From Geobacillus thermodenitrificans subsp. thermodenitrificans DSM 465 (lineage in GTDB: Bacteria; Bacillota; Bacilli; Bacillales; Anoxybacillaceae): a stretch of DNA of 64,000 bases. A program made the position numbers and the translations under genes. The stretch is from assembly GCF_000496575.1 (NCBI RefSeq), contig NZ_AYKT01000002.1:248001-312000 (forward strand), in the 5' to 3' direction. Below, in pieces: positions 57,295 through 64,000 of the stretch. The notes beneath the pieces were generated by a model. The model did not search any database, was not told where the DNA came from, and saw only the letters and a list, made by a program, of their open reading frames with translations. The first letter of the stretch is position 1; each line of letters starts with the position of its first letter.

Positions 57295-57468
57295 ATGCGG
57301 CAAACGGGCAGAAGCAAGCAGGCGCACCGATCGAACGATGTGCTTTCCGCCGATTTCCACGAATGGCTGCGGCTGAAAGCCGAATATAGTGCCTTTGAGC
57401 TGGCGTCTGAGTTCGGCGTAACACTAAAAGATGTGCAGACGATGAAAAAACAGTGGTTTCGCCCGTGA
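57295..57468 (+). CDS. Small helix-turn-helix-like protein, 57 residues
   Basis: ATG 57295 is preceded by a strong AAAGGAGG site seven bases away. The product starts MRQTGRSKQAHRSN and contains AEYSAFELASEFGVTLKDVQ, a helix-turn-helix pattern like that of sigma-factor region 4 or small regulators, ending in a basic, tryptophan-containing tail. No homologous named protein is recognised. Base use resembles neighbouring genes. It stands alone between the dtd terminator and the ahpC promoter; no clear promoter was found. Confidence 0.7.
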   Translation: MRQTGRSKQAHRSNDVLSADFHEWLRLKAEYSAFELASEFGVTLKDVQTMKKQWFRP

Positions 57469-57735
57469 ACATGGCCAGTGCTAACGCTTCGGGTGGAGGA
57501 ACGGCGTCTCGCGTGCGAGTGTTTAGGCATAGGTTCTATGGTGTCAAATTGGCTCGTCAGATGGATCTGCTTGTGAGAAAAGGGTGGACATGCGAAAGCC
57601 AAAACCAGCTGACCCGTCTCCAGGATGGGATCTTCGATAAATAAAGAGAGCCCCACTCCATTGTGCATCACATGGACACACCGTGCTCCACCCGAAGCTG
57701 GTTAGGCGCCATGGAAAAATTTTAAGTTATATCTA
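57469..57735. other. Non-coding stretch between the small HTH gene and ahpC
   Basis: Open frames of about 60 codons exist, but none has a ribosome site with protein-like sequence. No repeat, RNA family or mobile-element end is recognised. Confidence 0.5.
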
Positions 57736-57764
57736 TTGACAAAATACACACTTCTATATGATAA
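57736..57764 (+). promoter_or_regulatory. Sigma-A promoter of ahpC-ahpF
   Basis: Perfect TTGACA (57736-57741) and TGATAA 17 bases on (57759-57764), with TATGAT overlapping. Confidence 0.75.
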
Positions 57765-57775
57765 TAAATATCGTA

Positions 57776-57790
57776 TTAAAATCATTTTAA
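57776..57790. promoter_or_regulatory. PerR-like operator
   Basis: TTAAAATCATTTTAA is a perfect 7-1-7 palindrome that matches the PerR box (TTATAATNATTATAA) at 12 of 14 specified positions. It lies just downstream of the promoter, around or after the start of transcription, a normal place for repression of ahpC by peroxide-sensing PerR. Confidence 0.7.
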
Positions 57791-57825
57791 TTTAAAGACT
57801 AGCCATTGCAGGAGGTAGATGAAGA

Positions 57826-58389
57826 ATGTCTCTCGTAGGGAAAAAAGTAGAACCTTTCAAAGCACAAGCGTATCATAATGGAGATTTCGTTGAAGTTACG
57901 GAACAAAACTTCCTCGGAAAATGGAGCATCGTTTGCTTCTATCCGGCTGACTTTACGTTCGTATGCCCGACGGAGCTCGAAGATTTGCAAGACCATTATG
58001 CTACGTTCAAAGAACTTGGTGTGGAAGTGTACTCGGTTTCGACCGATACGCACTTTACTCATAAAGCATGGCATGACACATCGCCGACGATCAGCAAAAT
58101 TGAATATGTCATGATCGGCGATCCTTCGCACCAATTGTCGCGCATGTTTGATGTGCTTGACGAAGAACAAGGTTTGGCTCAACGCGGCACGTTCATTATC
58201 GATCCGGACGGCGTCATCCAAGCGGTGGAAATCAACGCTGACGGCATTGGCCGCAAAGCTAGCGCATTGATTGATAAAATCAAAGCTGCTCAATATGTGC
58301 GCAACCATCCAGGTGAAGTGTGCCCGGCGAAATGGCAAGAAGGTGCTGAAACGCTGAAACCGAGTCTTGACCTTGTTGGCAAAATTTAA
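57826..58389 (+). CDS. ahpC: Alkyl hydroperoxide reductase subunit C (peroxiredoxin)
   Basis: A 187-residue typical 2-Cys peroxiredoxin. The peroxidatic cysteine is Cys47 in [10 protein letters not shown] and the resolving cysteine is in GEVCPAKWQ (near 166). It reduces hydrogen peroxide and organic peroxides, with AhpF as reductant. AGGAGG precedes the ATG. ahpF follows after 14 bases with its own AAGGAGG. Confidence 0.97.
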   Translation: MSLVGKKVEPFKAQAYHNGDFVEVTEQNFLGKWSIVCFYPADFTFVCPTELEDLQDHYATFKELGVEVYSVSTDTHFTHKAWHDTSPTISKIEYVMIGDPSHQLSRMFDVLDEEQGLAQRGTFIIDPDGVIQAVEINADGIGRKASALIDKIKAAQYVRNHPGEVCPAKWQEGAETLKPSLDLVGKI

Positions 58390-58403
58390 GGAGGCATTTG
58401 ACA

Positions 58404-59927
58404 ATGCTTGATGCTGACATCAAGGCACAACTCGCCCAGTACTTGCAATTGCTTGAAAATGACATTGTCTTGACAGTAAGCGCGGGAGACGACAACGTTT
58501 CCCGCGATATGCTTGCTTTAATCGATGAATTAACGGCGATGTCGCCGAAAATCAAAGTGGAAAAAGCAACGCTTGAACGAACGCCAAGCTTCAGCGTCAG
58601 CCGGGTCGGCGAAAACACCGGCGTCACCTTTGCTGGCGTTCCGTTAGGCCATGAGTTTACGTCTTTGGTGCTTGCCCTGCTTCAAGTGAGCGGGCGGCCG
58701 CCAAAAGTCAGCGAGGATGTGGTGCGCCGCATTCAACAAATTCGGGGCAAACATCATTTTGAAACGTACGTGAGCTTAACGTGCCATAACTGCCCGGATG
58801 TCGTTCAAGCGCTCAACATCATGAGCGTGCTCAACCCTGACATTTCGCATACGATGATTGATGGTGCGGCGTTTAAGGAAGAAGTTGAACAAAAAGGCAT
58901 TATGGCGGTGCCGACCGTCTTTTTAAACGGCGAGATGTTCGCTAGCGGCCGCATGTCGCTTGAAGACATTCTCGCAAAATTAGGAAGCGAGCCGGACGCT
59001 GCTTCATTTGCCGATAAAGACCCGTTTGATGTGCTTGTCATCGGCGGCGGACCAGCGGGTGCGACAGCTGCCATTTATGCGGCGCGCAAAGGCATCCGCA
59101 CCGGTATTGTCGCTGAGCGCTTCGGCGGACAAATTTTAGATACGCTCGGTATTGAGAACTTCATCAGCGTCAAATATACCGAAGGGCCGAAGCTGGCAGC
59201 CAGCATTGAGGAGCATGTCAAACAGTATGATGTCGACATCATGATCCAGCGTGCCAAACGGCTCGAGAAGAAAGATCTTATTGAAGTCGAGCTGGAAAAC
59301 GGTGCTGTCCTGAAAAGCAAAACGGTGGTTATTTCCACTGGCGCACGTTGGCGCAATCTCGGTGTGCCGGGTGAGGAAGAGTTCAAAAACAAAGGGGTTG
59401 CCTACTGCCCGCATTGCGACGGCCCGCTGTTTGAAGGCAAGCACGTGGCGGTCATTGGCGGCGGTAACTCCGGCGTAGAAGCGGCGATTGACCTCGCTGG
59501 CATCGCTAAACATGTGACTGTGCTCGAGTTCGCTCCTGAATTAAAAGCGGATGCTGTTTTGCAGGAGCGATTGTATAGCTTGCCGAACGTGACGGTCATT
59601 AAAAATGCGCAAACGAAAGAAATTACCGGTACAGACAAAGTGAATGGCCTTACGTATATCGATCGCGAAACAGGGGAAGAGCACCATATCGAGTTGCAAG
59701 GTGTATTCGTTCAAATCGGACTTGTGCCGAATACAGAGTGGCTGGAAGGAACGGTTGAACGGAATCGCATCGGCGAAATCATCGTCGATAAACGCGGCGC
59801 GACAAATGTTGAAGGCGTCTTTGCCGCGGGCGATTGCACGGACAGCGCTTATAAGCAAATCATTATTTCCATGGGTTCAGGCGCTACTGCCGCATTGAGT
59901 GCGTTTGATTACTTAATTCGCCACTAA
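58404..59927 (+). CDS. ahpF: Alkyl hydroperoxide reductase subunit F
   Basis: A 507-residue flavoprotein disulphide reductase that regenerates AhpC with NAD(P)H. Two N-terminal thioredoxin-like folds carry CHNC (near 127-130); the thioredoxin-reductase part has an FAD motif ([19 protein letters not shown]), CPHC (near 336-339) and an NAD(P) motif ([14 protein letters not shown]). ATG 58404 lies nine bases after GGAGG; the upstream TTG 58398 is not needed. Confidence 0.96.
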   Translation: MLDADIKAQLAQYLQLLENDIVLTVSAGDDNVSRDMLALIDELTAMSPKIKVEKATLERTPSFSVSRVGENTGVTFAGVPLGHEFTSLVLALLQVSGRPPKVSEDVVRRIQQIRGKHHFETYVSLTCHNCPDVVQALNIMSVLNPDISHTMIDGAAFKEEVEQKGIMAVPTVFLNGEMFASGRMSLEDILAKLGSEPDAASFADKDPFDVLVIGGGPAGATAAIYAARKGIRTGIVAERFGGQILDTLGIENFISVKYTEGPKLAASIEEHVKQYDVDIMIQRAKRLEKKDLIEVELENGAVLKSKTVVISTGARWRNLGVPGEEEFKNKGVAYCPHCDGPLFEGKHVAVIGGGNSGVEAAIDLAGIAKHVTVLEFAPELKADAVLQERLYSLPNVTVIKNAQTKEITGTDKVNGLTYIDRETGEEHHIELQGVFVQIGLVPNTEWLEGTVERNRIGEIIVDKRGATNVEGVFAAGDCTDSAYKQIIISMGSGATAALSAFDYLIRH

Positions 59928-59957
59928 AAAGAGAGCCGAAAACGGCTCTCTTTTTAC
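59927..59957 (+). terminator. Terminator of ahpC-ahpF
   Basis: GAGAGCCG (59931-59938) pairs with CGGCTCTC (59943-59950) around AAAA, flanked by five A and five T residues. Confidence 0.93.
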
Positions 59958-60022
59958 AAATGCCCATTCATGCATGATATCAATCAGACGCAGGCAAAGA
60001 GCTGTTTCACAGCAAAGACAAC

Positions 60023-60051
60023 TTGACAACGTTCGGCTTTCTCCGTAATAT
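60023..60051 (+). promoter_or_regulatory. Sigma-A promoter of hisS-aspS
   Basis: Perfect TTGACA (60023-60028), a 17-base spacer and TAATAT (60046-60051), just before the T-box leader. Confidence 0.8.
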
Positions 60052-60057
60052 AAAATT

Positions 60058-60330
60058 ACATTTTCTATACGTGATAACCGATGACGGAGAAAAGTAGTTA
60101 AGGCCCACATGGCCAGAGAGGAAACGCCTGAGGCTGCGAGCGTTTCTCCATGATGGCTTAACGAAAGACACTCCATAGGTTTCCCTTTGAACGCGCTTTG
60201 CGCCAGTAAGGGGGAACGCGCGCCACGCGTTAGCGGCGACAAGAGGAAGCTGTATGCTTCAATTAGGGTGGCACCGCGGGAATGACGCTCTCGTCCCTAT
60301 CGATGATGGGGATAAGGGCGTTTTTATTTT
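60058..60330 (+). ncRNA. T-box leader of hisS-aspS
   Basis: A tRNA-sensing riboswitch. The T-box sequence AGGGTGGCACCGCGGG is at 60265-60280; the terminator arms (ACGCTCTCGTCCC and GGGGATAAGGGCGT) and T run lie at 60285-60330. In stem I, GGAG (60086-60089) pairs with CTCC (60171-60174) and GTTAAG with CTTAAC, framing a specifier loop with AGTA on the left and GAAAGACAC on the right. This contains GAC (60167-60169, Asp) followed by A, and overlapping CAC (60169-60171, His), fitting the two synthetases encoded downstream. Uncharged tRNA should stabilise the antiterminator. Confidence 0.93.
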
Positions 60331-60348
60331 GGGCAAAGGAGGAAGAGT

Positions 60349-61629
60349 ATGGCTTTTCAAATTCCAAGAGGGACACAAGATTTATTACCGGGTGAAACGG
60401 AAAAATGGCAATATGTCGAACAAGTGGCCCGCGACCTGTGTAGACGGTACGGCTATGAAGAAATACGGACGCCGATTTTTGAACATACGGAGCTGTTTTT
60501 ACGTGGCGTTGGTGATACGACCGATATCGTCCAAAAAGAGATGTACACGTTTGAAGACAAAGGGGGCCGTGCGTTGACGCTCCGTCCGGAAGGAACCGCA
60601 CCGGTCGTGCGGGCGTTCGTCGAGCATAAGCTGTACGGCAGCCCGAATCAGCCGGTCAAGTTGTATTATGCGGGACCAATGTTCCGTTATGAGCGGCCGG
60701 AAGCCGGACGGTTCCGCCAATTCGTCCAGTTTGGTGTTGAGGCAATTGGCAGCAGTGATCCGGCGATTGACGCCGAGGTGATGGCGTTAGCGATGCATAT
60801 TTATAAGGCGCTTGGTTTAAAACACATCCGGCTCGTAATCAACAGTTTAGGCGATGTAGACAGCCGCCGGGCGCATCGCGAAGCGCTTGTCCGCCATTTT
60901 TCTGACCGCATTCATGAACTGTGCCCGGACTGTCAGGCGCGGCTTGAGACGAATCCGCTCCGCATTCTCGATTGTAAAAAGGACCGCGATCATGAACTGA
61001 TGGCGTCAGCACCGTCGATTTTAGACTATTTGAATGACGAATCGCGCGCGTATTTTGAGAAGGTGAAGCAATATTTAACGATGCTTGACATCCCGTTTGT
61101 CATTGACTCGCGGCTCGTGCGCGGCCTCGATTATTACAACCATACGACGTTTGAAATTATGAGCGAGGCTGAAGGATTCGGCGCAGCGGCGACTCTTTGC
61201 GGCGGCGGACGCTATAACGGGCTTGTGCAAGAAATTGGCGGCCCGGAAACGCCTGGCATCGGCTTTGCGTTAAGCATTGAACGGCTGCTGGCGGCGCTTG
61301 AAGCGGAAGGGATTGAACTGCCGATCCATCGAGGAATCGATTGCTATGTTGTCGCTGTCGGTGAGCGGGCAAAAGATGAAACTGTCCGCCTCGTTTACGA
61401 ATTGCGCCGTGCCGGCCTGCGTGTGGAGCAAGACTATTTAGGTCGAAAAATGAAGGCACAGCTGAAGGCAGCTGACCGTCTTGGCGCATCATTCGTTGCC
61501 ATCATCGGCGACGAGGAGCTGGAAAAACAGACAGCAGCTGTGAAACACATGGCGAGCGGCGAGCAAACTGATGTGCCGCTTGGAGAGTTGGCGTCCTTTT
61601 TAATAGAACGAACAAAACGGGAGGAGTAA
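60349..61629 (+). CDS. hisS: Histidyl-tRNA synthetase
   Basis: A 426-residue class II synthetase. Start [16 protein letters not shown]; motif 2 [20 protein letters not shown]; the histidine-binding blocks [12 protein letters not shown] and GGGRYNGL; and a C-terminal anticodon domain (about 325-420). Start right after GGAGGAAGAGT. aspS follows after three bases. Confidence 0.97.
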   Translation: MAFQIPRGTQDLLPGETEKWQYVEQVARDLCRRYGYEEIRTPIFEHTELFLRGVGDTTDIVQKEMYTFEDKGGRALTLRPEGTAPVVRAFVEHKLYGSPNQPVKLYYAGPMFRYERPEAGRFRQFVQFGVEAIGSSDPAIDAEVMALAMHIYKALGLKHIRLVINSLGDVDSRRAHREALVRHFSDRIHELCPDCQARLETNPLRILDCKKDRDHELMASAPSILDYLNDESRAYFEKVKQYLTMLDIPFVIDSRLVRGLDYYNHTTFEIMSEAEGFGAAATLCGGGRYNGLVQEIGGPETPGIGFALSIERLLAALEAEGIELPIHRGIDCYVVAVGERAKDETVRLVYELRRAGLRVEQDYLGRKMKAQLKAADRLGASFVAIIGDEELEKQTAAVKHMASGEQTDVPLGELASFLIERTKREE

Positions 61630-61632
61630 AAA

Positions 61633-63405
61633 GTGGAACGAACGTATTATTGTGGTGAAGTGCCGGAAACGGCCGTCGGCGAGCGTGTTGTGCTCAAAGG
61701 CTGGGTGCAAAAGCGCCGTGACTTGGGTGGGTTGATTTTCATCGATTTACGTGACCGGACAGGCATTGTCCAAGTTGTCGCCAGCCCAGACGTCTCGGTC
61801 GAGGCGCTGGCGACAGCGGAGCGCGTACGGAGCGAATATGTGCTAAGTGTTGAAGGGACGGTCGTCGCCCGCACACCGGAGACGGTCAATCCGAACATTG
61901 CGACCGGCCGCATCGAAGTTCATGCGGAGCGCATCGACATTATCAATGAAGCGAAAACGCCGCCGTTTGCGATTGCTGATGACACAGATGCGGCGGAAGA
62001 TGTGCGTTTGAAATACCGGTACTTGGATTTGCGCCGCCCGACCATGTTTCAAACACTTGAGCTTCGTCATAAAGTGGCGAAGGCGGTGCGCAACTTTTTA
62101 GACGGCGAACGCTTTTTAGAAGTGGAGACGCCAATGTTGACGAAAAGCACACCGGAAGGGGCGCGCGATTATTTAGTGCCAAGCCGCGTTCATCCGGGGG
62201 AATTTTACGCCTTGCCGCAGTCGCCGCAAATTTTTAAGCAGCTTTTGATGGTCGGCGGTTTTGAACGCTATTACCAAATCACTCGTTGCTTCCGCGATGA
62301 AGATTTGCGCGCTGACCGCCAGCCAGAGTTTACGCAAATTGACATTGAAATGTCGTTTGTCGACCAAGAAGACATCATCGATTTAACCGAACGGATGATG
62401 GCGGCGGTCGTCAAAGCAACTAAAGGGATTGACATTCCGCGCCCATTTCCACGCATCACGTATGACGAAGCGATGAGCCGTTACGGTTCCGATAAGCCGG
62501 ACGTACGTTTTGGCCTTGAGCTTGTCGATGTGTCGGAAGCGGTCCGCGGCTCCGCGTTTCAAGTGTTCGCCCGCGCCGTTGAGCAAGGTGGTCAAGTGAA
62601 GGCAATCAACGTAAAAGGAGCGGCGAGCCGTTATTCGCGTAAAGACATTGACGCGTTAGCGGAGTTTGCCGGCCGCTACGGAGCGAAAGGGCTCGCTTGG
62701 TTAAAAGTTGAAGGCGGGGAGCTGAAAGGGCCGATCGCCAAGTTTTTCGTCGATGATGAGCAAACAGCGCTGCGCCAGCTGCTTGCTGCCGAAGATGGGG
62801 ATTTGCTGTTGTTTGTTGCTGACGAGAAGGCGATTGTCGCGGCGGCTCTTGGTGCGTTGCGGTTAAAGCTCGGCAAAGAGCTTGGCTTGATCGATGAAAC
62901 GAAGCTCGCTTTTTTATGGGTAACAGATTGGCCGCTTTTAGAGTACGACGAAGAAGAAGGCCGCTATTACGCCGCCCACCATCCGTTTACGATGCCGGTG
63001 CGTGACGATATCCCGCTGCTTGAGACAAACCCAGGCGCTGTTCGGGCGCAGGCGTATGATTTAGTGTTAAACGGCTATGAGCTTGGCGGCGGTTCGCTCC
63101 GTATTTTTGAGCGCGATGTACAAGAAAAAATGTTCCGCGCTCTAGGATTTGACCAGGAAGAGGCGCGCCGCCAGTTTGGCTTCCTGCTTGAGGCGTTTGA
63201 ATATGGCACTCCGCCGCATGGCGGTATCGCCCTCGGCCTCGATCGACTTGTGATGCTCTTAGCTGGGCGCACAAACTTGCGCGATACGATCGCCTTCCCG
63301 AAAACTGCGAGCGCCAGCTGCCTGCTTACTGAAGCGCCGGGACCGGTCAGTGAAAAACAACTGAAAGAGTTGCATTTGGCTGTGGTGCTTCCCGACCAGC
63401 AATAA
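61633..63405 (+). CDS. aspS: Aspartyl-tRNA synthetase
   Basis: A 590-residue bacterial-type class II synthetase. N-terminal OB anticodon domain (about 1-105, [20 protein letters not shown]), catalytic core with motif 2 [14 protein letters not shown], the GAD insertion (about 300-410) and motif 3 [16 protein letters not shown] start after GGGAGGAG. Co-transcribed with hisS under the T-box. Confidence 0.97.
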   Translation: MERTYYCGEVPETAVGERVVLKGWVQKRRDLGGLIFIDLRDRTGIVQVVASPDVSVEALATAERVRSEYVLSVEGTVVARTPETVNPNIATGRIEVHAERIDIINEAKTPPFAIADDTDAAEDVRLKYRYLDLRRPTMFQTLELRHKVAKAVRNFLDGERFLEVETPMLTKSTPEGARDYLVPSRVHPGEFYALPQSPQIFKQLLMVGGFERYYQITRCFRDEDLRADRQPEFTQIDIEMSFVDQEDIIDLTERMMAAVVKATKGIDIPRPFPRITYDEAMSRYGSDKPDVRFGLELVDVSEAVRGSAFQVFARAVEQGGQVKAINVKGAASRYSRKDIDALAEFAGRYGAKGLAWLKVEGGELKGPIAKFFVDDEQTALRQLLAAEDGDLLLFVADEKAIVAAALGALRLKLGKELGLIDETKLAFLWVTDWPLLEYDEEEGRYYAAHHPFTMPVRDDIPLLETNPGAVRAQAYDLVLNGYELGGGSLRIFERDVQEKMFRALGFDQEEARRQFGFLLEAFEYGTPPHGGIALGLDRLVMLLAGRTNLRDTIAFPKTASASCLLTEAPGPVSEKQLKELHLAVVLPDQQ

Positions 63406-63439
63406 CGGCGTCTGAAAGAGAAACATCAGCAGCAGATGG

Positions 63440-63468
63440 TTCACAAACGCTGAAAAATATGATAAAAT
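63440..63468 (+). promoter_or_regulatory. Sigma-A promoter of the 6S RNA gene
   Basis: TTCACA, a 17-base spacer and TAAAAT (63463-63468) place transcription start at about 63475. Confidence 0.65.
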
Positions 63469-63474
63469 GAGAAC

Positions 63475-63668
63475 AACCAATCAACCGTCCTGATGTGTTC
63501 GTCGGGTCACCCATCGTTTTGACCGAACAGTCGATGATCCGGGAGCCCGGGGTTTCCAAGCGGCGTGCATGCCTCTTCGTTGCAGGGGGAAGCGCAAACC
63601 TTGGAACAGGGCACCCACCTATGTGGGAGCGGGTTCAAAACGAAGGCATCGACGGCACGATTGGGACT
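63475..63668 (+). ncRNA. ssrS: 6S RNA (6S-1/BsrA type)
   Basis: A roughly 190-base RNA in the place of B. subtilis bsrA, between aspS and yrvM (tcdA). Its ends pair (CCAATC with GATTGG, then CCGTC with GACGG), closing a long rod-like structure. Internal blocks GTCCTGATGTGTT and CCCACCTATGTGGGA resemble the Bacillus RNA. 6S RNA binds the sigma-A holoenzyme by mimicking an open promoter. The exact 3' end is approximate. Confidence 0.85.
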
Positions 63669-63695
63669 GGTATACATAGGAGAATGAAAGAACCA

Positions 63696-63731
63696 TTCCC
63701 CCTATGCGAAGCGCATAGGGGATTTTGTTTT
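63696..63731 (+). terminator. Terminator after the 6S RNA gene
   Basis: CCCCTATGCG pairs with CGCATAGGGG around a three-base loop, followed by ATTTTGTTTT. Confidence 0.85.
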
Positions 63732-63746
63732 GGCAACAAAATGCCG

Positions 63747-63775
63747 TTGCCACATCGGCTGACTTCATGTAGGAT
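63747..63775 (+). promoter_or_regulatory. Sigma-A-type promoter of tcdA
   Basis: TTGCCA (63747-63752), a 17-base spacer and TAGGAT (63770-63775), 47 bases before the start codon. Confidence 0.5.
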
Positions 63776-63822
63776 AGAAAGCGGCATAACGATTAATTTC
63801 TGAATAAATGGAGAGGAGAACG

Positions 63823-64000
63823 ATGCTGCATCAATTTTCTCGCAATGAACTGGCGATTGGTCCTGAAGGGCTTGAGAAATTAAAAAATGCCACCGTCGCT
63901 GTGCTTGGCGTCGGCGGCGTCGGGTCGTTCGCTGTCGAGGCGCTCGCCCGTTCCGGTGTTGGCCGGCTTGTACTTGTTGACCGAGACAACGTCGATATTA
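63823..64000 (+). CDS. tcdA: tRNA threonylcarbamoyladenosine dehydratase (3' end outside window)
   Basis: The first 59 codons of a ThiF/E1-like protein: MLHQFSRNELAIGPEGLEKL, then the nucleotide-binding motif VAVLGVGGVGSFAVEALARSG and VDRDNVD. This matches TcdA (YrvM in B. subtilis), which cyclises t6A37 of tRNA. GGAGAGGAG precedes the ATG. Order aspS-6S RNA-tcdA matches B. subtilis. Confidence 0.9.
   Translation, partial: MLHQFSRNELAIGPEGLEKLKNATVAVLGVGGVGSFAVEALARSGVGRLVLVDRDNVDI

Noticed and set aside
57453-57644. A 63-codon open frame after the small HTH gene
   Set aside because: Its start overlaps the HTH gene, there is no ribosome site and the product has no recognisable pattern.
63495-63803. 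A 102-codon frame after aspS
   Set aside because: It lies over the 6S RNA and its terminator, with no ribosome site.

Overview
The window reads as chromosomal DNA of a thermophilic, endospore-forming Bacillaceae, most like Geobacillus. The proteins resemble Bacillus subtilis counterparts, and gene order from spoIIB to aspS largely follows the B. subtilis spoIIB-maf-radC-mreBCD-minCD-spoIVF-rplU-obg-pheA-nad-safA-ruvAB-queA-tgt-secDF-recJ-relA-hisS-aspS stretch. Protein-coding DNA is moderately GC-rich with strong Shine-Dalgarno sites and many GTG and TTG starts. I saw no insertion sequence, prophage, CRISPR array, rRNA or tRNA gene.

Layout. (1) 1-15.9 kb is a type IV pilus locus. A vWA/Ig-like surface protein, cut by the window edge, converges on a leftward operon of three PilV/PilW/PilX-like prepilins. 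A rightward operon then carries a broken membrane-protein gene, a VanW-like exported protein, pilB, pilT, pilC, a pilin, the prepilin peptidase, pilM, pilN, pilO and a second pilin that lacks nine residues of its N-terminal helix. (2) 16-24.9 kb holds spoIIB, maf, radC, mreBCD, minCD and spoIVFA-spoIVFB (shape, division-site placement, forespore signalling). (3) 24.9-29.5 kb holds the L21 leader, rplU, the L27-processing protease gene prp, rpmA, spo0B, obg, pheB and pheA. (4) 29.8-38.6 kb is an NAD block: niaR and nifS face nadB-nadC-nadA across a shared operator; then come safA, a kinase-like gene and nadE. (5) 38.7-45.5 kb holds a coxA-like lipoprotein gene, yebC, bofC, ruvAB, a DUF2905 gene, queA, tgt and yajC. 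(6) 45.6-57.5 kb holds a YrzE-like gene and spoVB (leftward), comN, secDF, a cation efflux gene, recJ, apt, relA, dtd and an unlisted 57-codon helix-turn-helix gene. (7) 57.5-64 kb holds ahpC-ahpF behind a PerR-like box, a T-box leader with hisS-aspS, 6S RNA and the start of tcdA.

How the parts work together. The pilus genes supply motor, platform, alignment complex, peptidase and at least five prepilin-like subunits, so the locus looks nearly self-sufficient, although two of its genes carry lesions. The sporulation genes sit among housekeeping genes as in Bacillus, with good sigma-E-type promoters before safA and spoIVFA. RNA-level control is visible at rplU (L21 leader), hisS-aspS (T-box with an overlapping Asp/His specifier) and possibly relA and the coxA-like gene.

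Most of the window is conserved core genome. The least ordinary observations are the nine-residue deletion in the second pilin, the recoverable 3' half of the broken gene upstream of the VanW-like gene, the PilX-like protein with a beta-helix-like body beside a vWA protein, and the structured leaders. Product names come from recognised motifs and gene order, not from database searches.
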